DNA from: Micromonospora chersina
GTDB lineage: Bacteria; Actinomycetota; Actinomycetes; Mycobacteriales; Micromonosporaceae
Assembly (NCBI RefSeq): GCF_900091475.1
Contig: NZ_FMIB01000002.1
Span: 1,054,001-1,118,000, forward strand
Direction: 5' to 3'
Length of the DNA: 64,000 nt
Part shown: positions 51,803 through 60,797 of the stretch, one piece after another
Layout: each line of letters starts with the position of its first letter
Position numbering within the stretch: position 1 is the first letter of the stretch
Translations under genes and position numbers: made by a program
Notes under the pieces: model-generated
The model's input: only the letters and a program-made list of their open reading frames with translations
Told to the model about the DNA's origin: nothing
Databases searched by the model: none

Positions 51803-53824
51803 TCAGAAGGCTGCTTGCAGAGCGAGCAGGATGCGGACGGTGCGGTCGTCGTCGTGGCGGCTGCGGCGCTGGAGGCAGCGCGTGACGTCCGTGTACAGCA
51901 GCTCGCGTTCCTTCTCGGTGGGCAGAGCGGCCAGGATCGAGCGGCCCAGCCGTTCGATCAGCGGGTCGGACGCTGTTCCTCGCCGGTGGGGTAGTGGCTC
52001 TGCGTCTCTTGGGCCACGTTCGAGTTCTCGCAGGCAGGCGCAGAGGGTGTCGAGGGCCGCCCGGCGGACGGGACGCGTAAGGAGGGTGTGAGCCCACAGT
52101 TGGCCGAGTGCCGTGGCGCTGTCGGGCACCAGCCGGAGGCACGTCGTGGGCAGGAGCAGTCCCCCGCACCGAACCGCGAGGATGTCGGTCACGAGGCGGA
52201 GCGCATCGCGGCGGACTAGTGGGTTGCAGGGTAGGCCGTTGACGAGCGCTAGGACTTTACGCACGACTGCGGTGAGCGTTTCGACGTCGGCACTGGCTTC
52301 CGCGCAGAATTCCACGACCGATGAGCGGGCTAGCTGTAGTTCCTTGTCGTTGGTGGCAGCGGTGGCGGAGCGCCACATCCATTTGAGCGCGTCGGAGGGA
52401 AAGCGCAAGCCGAGAGCCCCGCTGAAAGCGACGATGGAGGTGCGCCGCTGAGACGCCGTACCCTTGGCCGCCCAGTCGGTGGCGCATTGCAGTGCCGCGT
52501 CTTCAGTTCGACTGTCGAGACCGAGCCACCACAGTGCGAGGGCGGCGGTGAGCTGTTCGGCGGCGGTGCCCTTAGACCAAGGCGTGAGGAACGAGCATTC
52601 GGCGACGGTGCGGTCGACCTTCCACAGTTGCGCCACTCCTCGTGCGATGGCTGCCTGCAGTTGGGGGTCGCGACGCCGCGCGAGCGTTCGTAGCCATGTG
52701 GTGAGTGGGTTCCACAGCTGGGGACCGTAGCGTTCGTGCAGGCAAGAGACAAGGCGTTCGTGACTGACGAACTGCTTGAGTTCGACTCTGCGGCCGGTGG
52801 TGCCGTAGTCGTCGGTTTCGCTGGTCACGGTGGCCAGAGAGTCCGCCGTGAAGCGATCGTGTCGTTGCTGTGGGATGACGGTTTCCGCCGTTATGGCTTC
52901 TGGAGTTGCGGGGGTCGGTGTCATGGCTTGGGTGAGTTGCTCGAATGCTGCCTCGAAGGCCGATTCTGTGGTCTGGTCAAGGAAGGCTAGGGCGGCGATG
53001 AATTGAAGTTGACCGAACGTGGGGCGTTGATCGAACCACTGACCGACCCGGGCGGCATTCTCTTCGCTGAGCGCGCCGAGAGCCTCGATGCCGCTGTGAC
53101 CGGCGACGAGGCGTTTGCCCACCGCGACGACTTGGCTGGGGGTGGCGTCGGCTGGCAGCTGGGCGATAGTTTCTTCACGCTGCCTCGCGTCGACGTTCAC
53201 GCCGTGTCGGTCGAGGTAGGTGGCGAGAAGCGTATTGGCGACGGGTGCTGGCCAGTGGCGTAGGGTGACACCTACGTCGGAGGCGGCCGTCATGGTGGTC
53301 AAGGTGACCACAAGGAAGGCCTGGGCGTCTGTGAGTGCCTCCGTGAGGTTGTCGAGTTCCGCTCGGCTGATTTTCCGCTCACCGAGTTTGTCCGGTAGCA
53401 GATACCCCTGTTTGTGGAACTTCTTCGTGCACAGCTCGCTGAAAGTGCTCGTCGGCGAAAGGCTGACCAGCGGTAGACCGGGTGCAACGTGGCGCAGGAG
53501 TTGAATAGCCCCGGCGCGGCGGCCGCTGCCCGGCCGACCTTCAAGCAGGAGGATGCGCTCTTGGGCGAGCTCTTCCGCGAGACGGACGAATGCCTCGGGC
53601 GGCTGAAAGAAGTGGTCCAGTCTGTTCAGCTCGGTGGCGCCGATCCGGCCAGTGCGTTGGCGGACCTCGCTGCGGGCGTGGCCGTCGACGCCGAATGTCG
53701 CGCTGCCGCGGAACTCGGCGCGTTGGATGATGTTGTAGACAACTTGACGGCCGGCGACGGCGTCATGCCCGTCGATATATTCGCTGTCCTGGCTGTCTTT
53801 GGTCGACGACGGGGTCTCAGCCAC
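51803..53824 (-). CDS. Large regulator with degenerate P-loop (STAND-like)
   Basis: A 673-residue protein beginning at GTG 53824, inside the end of the TIR gene (8-base overlap). A short Gly/Arg N-terminus (GRQVVYNIIQRAEFRGSATF) is followed near 92-103 by LLLEGRPGSGRR, a P-loop form in which the usual Lys is Arg, then a FLVVTLTTMT strand in the Walker-B place without acidic residues. The remainder is helical. It looks like an NTPase-derived sensor/scaffold that may have lost hydrolysis. Length and context suit a STAND-type signal module. Confidence 0.6.
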   Translation of the reverse strand: MAETPSSTKDSQDSEYIDGHDAVAGRQVVYNIIQRAEFRGSATFGVDGHARSEVRQRTGRIGATELNRLDHFFQPPEAFVRLAEELAQERILLLEGRPGSGRRAGAIQLLRHVAPGLPLVSLSPTSTFSELCTKKFHKQGYLLPDKLGERKISRAELDNLTEALTDAQAFLVVTLTTMTAASDVGVTLRHWPAPVANTLLATYLDRHGVNVDARQREETIAQLPADATPSQVVAVGKRLVAGHSGIEALGALSEENAARVGQWFDQRPTFGQLQFIAALAFLDQTTESAFEAAFEQLTQAMTPTPATPEAITAETVIPQQRHDRFTADSLATVTSETDDYGTTGRRVELKQFVSHERLVSCLHERYGPQLWNPLTTWLRTLARRRDPQLQAAIARGVAQLWKVDRTVAECSFLTPWSKGTAAEQLTAALALWWLGLDSRTEDAALQCATDWAAKGTASQRRTSIVAFSGALGLRFPSDALKWMWRSATAATNDKELQLARSSVVEFCAEASADVETLTAVVRKVLALVNGLPCNPLVRRDALRLVTDILAVRCGGLLLPTTCLRLVPDSATALGQLWAHTLLTRPVRRAALDTLCACLRELERGPRDAEPLPHRRGTASDPLIERLGRSILAALPTEKERELLYTDVTRCLQRRSRHDDDRTVRILLALQAAF

Positions 53825-54416
53825 GGTTTTGGAATCCGAAGACGATGTTCTCGCCGTGCACCGTGTCGACGTGGGTGTGCACGCTGTGCTGGTTCCCATC
53901 CACGCCGGCAGGCTGGGGTGAGGCGGAGTGCGATGCCAGCGCGGCGAGAGCGGGCAATCCCGCGAGCTGGTTGACCAGCCGGTCGATATCCGACTCCGGG
54001 TCGCGCGCCCGGATGGAGACGTACTGGTAACCGGGCAAGGACCGCAATGCCGGGGGGAGGTGTTCCGGCTTCGGCAACGGCGTGTCGCCAATCAGCACCG
54101 GTACGATATCGAGGTCAAGTCGCAACGCCTCGACGATCTCGCGATGCACGAAGTCTTCCGGGTCATCGATGCGGCGTCCGCCCCTGGTTGCCTCCGACAA
54201 CCAGTGCGGTCCGATGACAACGATCACGATGTCACTGGACCGCAAGCGCTTCCACAACACGGGCTCGAATTTGTTTCCGAGGGATAGGGATCGATTGTCC
54301 CGGAATACCGCGCTCTCCCCGAAGCGCTCCACAAGCTTCTGGTCCAGCATGACGGCGCCAAAAGCCGAATCGGCCGTGCGGTAATTGATAAATATCCCAC
54401 CCACGTCTGAGCCCAC
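53817..54416 (-). CDS. TIR-domain protein (candidate NADase effector)
   Basis: A 199-residue protein. Residues 5-150 are a TIR fold: GGIFINYRTADSAFGAVMLD as strand A and helix A, FGESAVFRDNRSLSLGNKFE as the BB region, SSDIVIVVIGPHWL, then DPEDFVHREIVEAL, where the catalytic Glu of NAD-cleaving TIRs is expected, and DIVPVLIGDTPLP. The C-terminal 45 residues are polar (SVHTHVDTVHGENIVFG) and may mediate contacts with the next protein. The start is GTG 54416; GTG about 12 bases downstream is an alternative. It is the first gene of the operon. Confidence 0.85.
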   Translation of the reverse strand: MGSDVGGIFINYRTADSAFGAVMLDQKLVERFGESAVFRDNRSLSLGNKFEPVLWKRLRSSDIVIVVIGPHWLSEATRGGRRIDDPEDFVHREIVEALRLDLDIVPVLIGDTPLPKPEHLPPALRSLPGYQYVSIRARDPESDIDRLVNQLAGLPALAALASHSASPQPAGVDGNQHSVHTHVDTVHGENIVFGFQNRG

Positions 54417-54694
54417 CCGTCGTCAAGATTGACCGTCACATCGAACCGTCACTCCGTCTGCCACTATCGTCAGCGGGACTCATGATCAACAGGTGTTGCC
54501 CGTTGCCTCTTGCTCGGTGAGACTAGGGACCTGCAGCCGGGAGCGCCCACCTCAAGGCGGAACGGCGGTTACGAGCGGCGACGTTACGGTCACTGGCCGA
54601 CGTTGTCGAGGGTTCCCTCCCCGCATAAGGCGACCTTGCCTGATTGGCGGAGTACATCATGGCCAGTCATCCCGCACCACCGTCATGACGGGCC

Positions 54695-55912
54695 TCACGC
54701 GACTGCCAATTCGCGTTCGATTCGCATCCGAAAGTTGTTCAGCTCCACGTTGCCCGGCCACCGGCGCACCATGACGGCCAGCAAACCAAGCTGCTGGCGT
54801 ACCGAGGCCGAATCCACGTGACGAGCCTCATCGAGCGCGATCATGCCGCGATCACGGGCACGCCGCAGCTGCCCGCAGGCGGCATAGGACAGAGCAAGCC
54901 GGACGCCGTAGAGGGCACGAGCGCGCCGAGCAGCCGCCGGCATCCGAGACAGGCCAGCCTCAAGGGCGATCGTCGCATCCTGCGGGCGTCCAAGATCTAA
55001 ATAGCACCAACCGCGAACGATTTCCATGAGTCGACCGCCTCCCCCGGAGCCCAAAACGATGCCCGAGCCGGATGCCACTTCGTCGGCCGCAGCCATAGCA
55101 TCGATCGCGAGTTCCAACGCCGACAGACATCGCGACGCGTCACCCAGCACCGCCCACCCCTGCGCCATGCGCTGCGCCGCCAACCCACGCACCAGTGGTG
55201 AGGGGCTGCCCCTCACCACACGGCTCGCCCACTCGACCACCAACCGACCATCACGCTGATAGAGCGCGATGTCCGCGCGCCGCAACAACGCGTACTCGGC
55301 CAGCGCGTCGTCGCCGGCGGCGCGAGCTAGAGCCGCAGCGGTATCAGTGAGGGCCAGGGCACCTACCCCATCGCCAGCCTCCTGAACCATCCACCCCGCA
55401 TACTCGGCGTAATGAGCACCGACTCCAAGTAGCTGCTGCCGAGCCAGCCCACGCGCCGATCCCGCAGCGGCCCGCAACACACCGAACTGAGCCGCCAACG
55501 CAGGCAGCAGAGCCGCCGGCGACGCCGCGTGCCCCTGTTGACGCAAGACGTCGAACATGCCCCGAGCGCTCTCCGCCGTGCGTCCACGACCCGTTGCGAA
55601 GGCGGCGCCCGCTGCGGCGGTGGCCTCAAACGCTTGCACCAGTTGCGTCGCCGGCACACACCGAATGGGATCGTCTCGGGCGGCGGCGCCCGAGGGAGCG
55701 GATTCGTGCGCCAAGGCGATGAGTTCACCGTCCGCCGACACGGCCGCATCGAACAACCGAGCGACCAAGGAGGTCGGCTGCCGCAGCCCTCGCTCTACAC
55801 GACTCAAGTAGCTCGCACTACACGGCACGGCCGCAGCGAGATCCCGAAGTGAGAGCCCCCGCTCTAACCGCCTGCGCCGCAGCTCCGGACCGAACTGGCT
55901 CTCCGCCCGCAT
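54695..55912 (-). CDS. XRE-family regulator with TPR-like C-terminus
   Basis: A 405-residue protein. The N-terminus is a Cro/C1 helix-turn-helix (LRRRRLERGLSLRDLAAAVP, then SASYLSRVERGLRQPT). The rest is helical repeats of the kind found in actinobacterial quorum/stress regulators (GLARQQLLGVGAHYAEYAGW; LGRPQDATIALEAGLSRMPA). ATG 55912 (MRAESQFGPEL) is chosen over upstream codons. It lies 278 bases upstream of the TIR operon, transcribed the same way, and may regulate it. Confidence 0.83.
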   Translation of the reverse strand: MRAESQFGPELRRRRLERGLSLRDLAAAVPCSASYLSRVERGLRQPTSLVARLFDAAVSADGELIALAHESAPSGAAARDDPIRCVPATQLVQAFEATAAAGAAFATGRGRTAESARGMFDVLRQQGHAASPAALLPALAAQFGVLRAAAGSARGLARQQLLGVGAHYAEYAGWMVQEAGDGVGALALTDTAAALARAAGDDALAEYALLRRADIALYQRDGRLVVEWASRVVRGSPSPLVRGLAAQRMAQGWAVLGDASRCLSALELAIDAMAAADEVASGSGIVLGSGGGGRLMEIVRGWCYLDLGRPQDATIALEAGLSRMPAAARRARALYGVRLALSYAACGQLRRARDRGMIALDEARHVDSASVRQQLGLLAVMVRRWPGNVELNNFRMRIERELAVA

Positions 55913-56033
55913 CTCAACCCCCGAGCACCCGTCAGGAACCACCATCACACGGTTACGTCGCGACGCCGACGCCTCCCGGCGGCGATCGACGAGGACATAC
56001 AGGCCGACAGATCTCCATCTTCCGCTTTCCGCC

Positions 56034-56429
56034 CTACTTGAGCGCTACGGAGACACTGACTGCGGTTGTGGCGGCAAGCGACGCACCATACAGCAATGCA
56101 ATAGAGGGGCTACACATCGCCCGTAACACCTCGCGCACCCCAGGCCGCTGAATGGCGAACGACCAAGGCTCCACTTTCTCATCCGCAGCCAACCTGTAGA
56201 GGGCGCGATGCGCCCTCTCGAGACCTAAGTAGTAGCCGTCGAGGAACGCGAAGACAAGCACTACATAAAAAGCGACAACGGAGACCATCACAGAAGTGGC
56301 GTTAACTCCGAATCCCAACAAGGCAGCAGTAACCGTGACACACCAACCCTTGATCGTCGTTGACTGGGTCGACAGACGCGTGATTACTGCCTGAATCATC
56401 TGCAGATACCCCTCGACTACCACCCTCAC
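56034..56429 (-). CDS. Small membrane protein of a type seen near immune genes
   Basis: 131 residues from GTG 56429 (GTG 56423 is also possible). It begins VRVVVEGYLQMIQAVITRLS with a KGWCVTVTAALLGF helix, then VMVSVVAFYVVLVFAFLDGYYLGLERAHRALYRLA and a third hydrophobic helix near the end. This small-membrane-protein type often accompanies TIR- or nuclease-like genes in bacterial genomes, by my recollection only. The C-terminal end lies 86 bases from the XRE gene end region. Function unknown. Confidence 0.6.
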   Translation of the reverse strand: MRVVVEGYLQMIQAVITRLSTQSTTIKGWCVTVTAALLGFGVNATSVMVSVVAFYVVLVFAFLDGYYLGLERAHRALYRLAADEKVEPWSFAIQRPGVREVLRAMCSPSIALLYGASLAATTAVSVSVALK

Positions 56430-56911
56430 ATCGTCGCACGCGCGGGCCAGGCCGCGACAAACCGAATCCGACCACGACGGCCCTGTCTCTTCGTCAGCGC
56501 GGGAGAGGTGCCGGGAGGGCGGACCCGAGAGCAACTTCCTACATGAGGAAGGAGCGGGCCAGCCATAGCCCGCATGTTGACCTGCTAACGCTGAGCCGCC
56601 GGCCCTCCGGCATAGGTGCGGGCAGGGGCGAGGCACCGCCTTCAAGGCTGGGCACGCGCGCCAACTCCGGCAAGGAGACCCCGCGAGCCACCTGGGCTCG
56701 ACAGCGGCGCTCACAAGACCGGCGACCGCGTGGTGGAGCATCGACATGTAGGACCTCGCCGCCTGCTGTTGCGAGCACCTGCCGGGGCGGCGTGCCGATG
56801 ATCCGCTCAACAGATGCGCTCAAGCCGAAGGGCCCGGGAGGGTGATTTCGGATGGCTGGTCCGCGCCTCCTGCGGACCTGCGCGGTCACGCCTTCCGGGC
56901 CCTCGTGGTGT
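56430..56911. other. Gap, no gene recognised
   Basis: Open frames on both strands have no motif. The window between the small membrane protein start and the GNAT hairpin should include the membrane protein promoter. Confidence 0.4.
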
Positions 56912-56939
56912 CCCGGCCGCCAGAGGCAGGGCGGCCGGG
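56912..56939. terminator. 10-bp GC hairpin after the GNAT gene
   Basis: CCCGGCCGCC (56912-56921) pairs with GGCGGCCGGG (56930-56939) around an 8-base loop, 18 bases after the leftward GNAT stop. Confidence 0.6.
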
Positions 56940-56956
56940 CTTCACAGGAGGAATGT

Positions 56957-57559
56957 TCAGCCGGAGCAACTGCTCCGGATCGGGCGCCCAGCCCGAGTCA
57001 GTGGCCAGAGCCTCGGCCCACTGGGCAGGTGCAGCGGAAGATCCGGCCGGTAGCTGTGCTGGCAGAGCAGATCTCGGGCGGCCTCGGTGGTGACGACGGC
57101 ATAGACCGGGTGGCCGGTCCGGTCGACCACCCGGTGGTGCTGGCGCAGCAGCTCGTCGGCGACCGGCCAGCCGTATCCGGGCTGCACGGCCAGCCAGGAC
57201 CGCCAGTGGTGCGGCGCGTCGGACCGATAGCTGCCCATTGCGGCGTTCAGCTCACCGAAGCGGGGAGCCGCCTGGCCGGCAAACGTGGTCAGGTGGTAGT
57301 CGCCGAGCGTCCACCGTTGCGCGTCCAGGTCGTGGCGTCGCCACACTGCGACCGCTGACCAGTCCCCCGCCACGTCGACGTGGCCGGTCTCGATGGCGTG
57401 GTCGACGTCGACGGCGAGGAGCCGGTGCAGGACGTCTGCTCGGTCGCCTGCGTCTGGCACGAGCCACTCGGCGATTGGGTCTCGGGACAGTGCGTCGACG
57501 AGCAGCGCGGTGACGGCGGGACCGTCGGCGGGGCGCGCCCGGCGTACGGAGGTGGTCAT
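56957..57559 (-). CDS. GNAT-family N-acetyltransferase
   Basis: A 200-residue acetyltransferase-like protein: VRRARPADGPAVTALLVDAL at the start, IAEWLVPDAGDRADVLHRLL, SAVAVWRRHD, LAVQPGYGWPVADELLRQH (the usual acetyl-CoA loop replaced by PGYGWPVADELL), and VYAVVTTEAARDLLCQHSYRP. ATG 57559 is taken instead of the in-frame GTG 57571. It is divergent from a LanC remnant. Confidence 0.75.
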   Translation of the reverse strand: MTTSVRRARPADGPAVTALLVDALSRDPIAEWLVPDAGDRADVLHRLLAVDVDHAIETGHVDVAGDWSAVAVWRRHDLDAQRWTLGDYHLTTFAGQAAPRFGELNAAMGSYRSDAPHHWRSWLAVQPGYGWPVADELLRQHHRVVDRTGHPVYAVVTTEAARDLLCQHSYRPDLPLHLPSGPRLWPLTRAGRPIRSSCSG

Positions 57560-57579
57560 GGCGGCGTTCACCGCGACCG

Positions 57580-57930
57580 CGGGGCACCCCCGGCATCGCC
57601 CGCGCCCAGCAACTCACCGCACAAGCCCTGCACAACATCACACGCCAGCACCTCGCCGAGACCGCATTCACCACCTGCGTCACCGACCCCGGACAGCTTC
57701 GGCGGCTCACCGACCGCGGCCTGTGCCACGGCACCGCAGGGCTGCTGGCCACCGCCCGCCGCATCGCTTCCGACGCCCTCACCCCCATACCCCTCGATCT
57801 CGTCAACGATCTCCACCGGCAGGCCACCCCCACCACCAATGAGCCCGAGGGGCTCCTCGACGGGAGGGCAGGAGCTGACCTCGTCACCGCTGCCACCACC
57901 GCCTGGGACGCCTGCCTCCTCCTCACCTGA
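57580..57930 (+). pseudogene. LanC-type lanthionine cyclase, C-terminal fragment
   Basis: The frame GTPGIARAQQLTAQALHN, then LTDRGLCHGTAGLLATARRI and TAWDACLLLT to a TGA at 57930 is the last third of a LanC-like cyclase. The CHG motif gives two of the three zinc residues, but the first zinc Cys (WCYG), which should stand just before GTPG, is lost at the break. No active cyclase is possible. An earlier lanthipeptide locus was partly deleted here. Confidence 0.7.
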
Positions 57931-57943
57931 CGAAAGAGCCGCC

Positions 57944-58775
57944 GTGGACCACACCCCCTGGCACCAGGTCAACATCACCTTCCCCGGCCAGACCGCCCGA
58001 GAGCGCGAGCAACAGGCGGTCACCCACCTCAGCCGACTACTTCCCGCCGCCGAGACAGCCGGCCTGATCACCTGCTGGTGGTTCATTCGCAAAGGCGCCT
58101 GGCGCACCCGCTACCTCCTCACAGACAGCCCAGACAGCGGAGACCGGGCCCGCCGGCTACTCACCGAAGGAGTCAACTGGGCTGGCGACATCTACGAACC
58201 CGAGACCCATGCCTTCGGCGGCCACGACGCCATGACCACCGCCCACATGCTGTTCCACCACGACAGCCGCCACCTCCTCACCTACCTCCACCAGCACCCC
58301 ACCACCCGGCGCGAACACTCCCTGATCTTGTGCATCCGCCCTGATGCGCGCAGCAGGGCTGGACCTCAACGAGCAAGGTGACGTATGGGCACAAGTCGTC
58401 GGGCACCGCGCAGCACACCTCAACCAGGCACCCAGAACTGATGCCCGCAGGTGGGAGAGGTTCACCGGAGACGTTCGGCGCCTGCTGCTCGGCGCACCTC
58501 GCACCGCCGGCGACTGGCACACCGCATTCGCGCATGCCGGCGCAGCCCTACACCGCCAACGGGAGAGGGGCAGACTCACCCGTGGCCTGCGGGCAGTAAT
58601 CGCATTGCACGTGATCTTCCACTGGAACAGGCTCGGACTCCCCGCCACCACCCAGGCCACCCTCGCCCAAGCGGCCCAGGAAGCCATTCCCGGCCCTGCC
58701 CGATCCGCACCTGCCAGACCCCGGGGTAGACGCCCCAGGAACGAGTGGAGGAAGGTGCCATGCCCGAGAAGGTGA
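57944..58775 (+). pseudogene. Thiopeptide-type bacteriocin biosynthesis domain (SpaB_C-like), frameshifted
   Basis: From GTG 57944 the frame HTPWHQVNITFPGQTARERE, LITCWWFIRKGAWRTRYLLT, HMLFHHDSRHLLTYLHQ follows the small-protein form of the SpaB_C domain that accompanies lantibiotic dehydratases. Near 58340 it shifts by one base into LMRAAGLDLNEQGDVWAQVV, RGLRAVIALHVIFHWNRLGL to the stop at 58775. Dehydratase and precursor peptide are not in the window. The NUDIX gene starts inside its end. Confidence 0.7.
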
Positions 58776-59194
58776 TCACCAATAAGGTTCTCTGCTATGT
58801 CGTGCGGGAAGGGCACTTGCTCGTCTTCCGGCACAGCGACTTCAGCTACGAGGAGGTGGGCATCCAAGTGCCGGGCGGCAGCGTCCGCCCGGGTGAGGAC
58901 CCGGCGGACGCGGCGCTACGGGAGGCCCGCGAAGAGACCGGGCTGACGGGGCTCAGCGTCGTGCGCAAGCTGGGGGAGGTCGAGTACGACATCAGCCCGC
59001 TCCGCTTCGAGATCCAGCGTCGGCACGTCTTCGAGTTGACGCTGCGCGGGGCGACGCCCGAGCGGTGGGCGAGCCAGGAAGACCACGACGGCGAGCAGCA
59101 GCTCACCCGGTTCGAGTGCTTCTGGATACCCTTACGGACCGCGCACGTCCTGCAGTCCGGCCAAGGTGCCCTCGTGGGCCGATTGTTCGACTAA
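58760..59194 (+). CDS. NUDIX hydrolase
   Basis: A 144-residue protein with the complete Nudix box: GGSVRPGEDPADAALREARE then ETGL (Gly, Glu, Arg-Glu and Glu-Glu at the standard spacing, about residues 35-58). It hydrolyses a nucleoside diphosphate linked to another group; the exact substrate is not decided by sequence. ATG 58760 follows GGAGGAAGG. Confidence 0.85.
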   Translation: MPEKVITNKVLCYVVREGHLLVFRHSDFSYEEVGIQVPGGSVRPGEDPADAALREAREETGLTGLSVVRKLGEVEYDISPLRFEIQRRHVFELTLRGATPERWASQEDHDGEQQLTRFECFWIPLRTAHVLQSGQGALVGRLFD

Positions 59195-59228
59195 CCAGGA
59201 ATCCCAACAGCGGCAACGAGGGGAAACA

Positions 59229-59798
59229 ATGCGGGAAGACGAACTGCTGGACCTCCTCCAGCGCAGCCCGTGGCTGATCCGGGCGCTCGGCGTCGTCCGG
59301 GACTCCGGACTGCCCGATGCCTGGATCGGCGCGGGCGCCATCCGCGATCTGGTCTGGAGCGAGCGGTACGGCGACGGATTCGACCCGTCATCGGTGCGAG
59401 ACGTCGACGTCGTGTTCCTGGACGCGGCGGACCTGAGCCGCGACAACGACGACCGGGCCACCCGGCGGCTCGTGGCGGCCTGGCCGGAGCCACCGTGGGA
59501 GGCAAAGAACCAGGCCGCCGTGCACACCTGGTACCCGGCCAAATTCGGCGGCGGTCCGGTGGCGCCGTTGCGGACCATCGCCGATGCCGTTGCCACCTGG
59601 CCCGAGTACGCCACCGCCGTGGCGGTACGCCTCAACGCGTACGACCAGATCGCGGTGTGTGCGCCGCACGGCCTCGACGACCTGCTCGACGGGGTGTGGC
59701 GGCGCAACCGGAACAGGGTCAGCCCGGAGATCTCCCGGCAGCGACTCGCCCGCCATCGCCCCGCCGAACGCTGGCCCGGCGTCCGCGTCGTGACCTGA
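59229..59798 (+). CDS. Nucleotidyltransferase-fold protein (DUF925-type)
   Basis: A 189-residue protein: LPDAWIGAGAIRDLVW, then VRDVDVVFLDAADLSR (the Asp pair of a nucleotidyltransferase palm), EAKNQAAVHTWYPAKFG and LRTIADAVATWPEYATAVAV. This is the DUF925-like family of small stand-alone nucleotidyltransferase folds of unknown target. ATG 59229 comes after GAGGGG. Confidence 0.8.
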   Translation: MREDELLDLLQRSPWLIRALGVVRDSGLPDAWIGAGAIRDLVWSERYGDGFDPSSVRDVDVVFLDAADLSRDNDDRATRRLVAAWPEPPWEAKNQAAVHTWYPAKFGGGPVAPLRTIADAVATWPEYATAVAVRLNAYDQIAVCAPHGLDDLLDGVWRRNRNRVSPEISRQRLARHRPAERWPGVRVVT

Positions 59799-59825
59799 GC
59801 CGGCGTTCGAAGCCCGCCCGCGGCC

Positions 59826-60226
59826 ATGCTCGACGAGGCATCCCGCGCCGCCATACAACTCGGCTACGACGGCAACGAACGATGGACCGGCTTTGGCGCC
59901 ACCAACGTTCTGCTGCACCGCGTCAACATCGCCCTGACCCTCGGCGACGCCGGCACCGCCATAGCCCTCACCCGCCAGGTACCACTGGACAAGATCAGCC
60001 TCGCCGAACGGAAGGCATCCCTATTCGTCGACGTGGCCCGCGCCTACCCAGTGGGGTCGCTACGAGCACGGCCTGAACACACTACAGCGCCTACCAGGTG
60101 GCACCGGAGGAGATACGGTGTCGGCCGGCGGTGCAGCGCATTGTCAACGACCAGGCAGTCCTCACCCGCGGGAACGTCCGTACCGCCGTCATCGACTTCG
60201 CCCAGCAAGCCGGGATGCACCTATGA
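59826..60226 (+). pseudogene. C-terminal fragment of an XRE/TPR regulator
   Basis: RAAIQLGYDGNERWTGFGAT, NVLLHRVNIALTLGD and VPLDKISLAERKASLFVDVA match the last part of the actinobacterial XRE-TPR regulators. A frame change near 60050 leads to GRYEHGLNTLQ and IVNDQAVLTRGNVRTAVIDF to the stop, which overlaps the next frame. The DNA-binding half is absent. Confidence 0.65.
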
Positions 60227-60797
60227 CTCACGGCCACCTACAAATCGTCGTCTGCGCTGCCGGGCCCGCCGCAGACGTGACTCAACTGATCACCAACGCG
60301 ACGCAACAGTCGTGGACAACGGCTGTCACCGCCACCCCAGCGCCCTCGACTTCATCGACGCGGAAGCGGTCGAGCGGCTGACCGGGCGCCCGGTCCGGTC
60401 CACCTACCGGTCGTCCGATCGGAACCACCGTTCGCTCCCCGTCGCGGACGCGCTCATAATCGCCCCCGCTACCTACAACTCCATCAGCAAGATCGCCCTC
60501 GGCATCGCCGATAACTACGCGTTGACAACAGTCGCCGAGCTGATCGGCCGGCAGGTTCCGACAGTGGTCGTCCCGTTCGTCAACGCCGCTCTGGCAGCCC
60601 GCGCGCCGTTTCAGCGCGCGGTGGCGGACCTCCGCGACGAGCGCGTACAGGTCTTCCTCGGGGCCGATTACGGATGGGAGCCTCACCCGGCCGGCAGCGG
60701 CAGCAGTCGCCAGAGGGCGTTTCCCTGGGCTGCGACATTAGAAGCGGCGACCCGCATGGCAAGCGGCGCGCCCGCCAACAGCACCAATCGGGGCTGA
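60223..60797 (+). pseudogene. HFCD-type flavoprotein (PPC-decarboxylase/EpiD fold), one frameshift
   Basis: ATG 60223 opens HLQIVVCAAGPAADVTQLIT, and after a lost base near 60330 the frame continues ALDFIDAEAVERLTGRPVRS, PVADALIIAPATYNSISKIA (PASANT-like motif), LGIADNYALTTVAELIGRQV. The start overlaps the stop of the XRE fragment. Such flavoproteins decarboxylate cysteine thiols (Coa, EpiD) or act as regulators next to XRE genes. In its present form it is inactive unless the missing base is a sequencing error. Confidence 0.7.
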
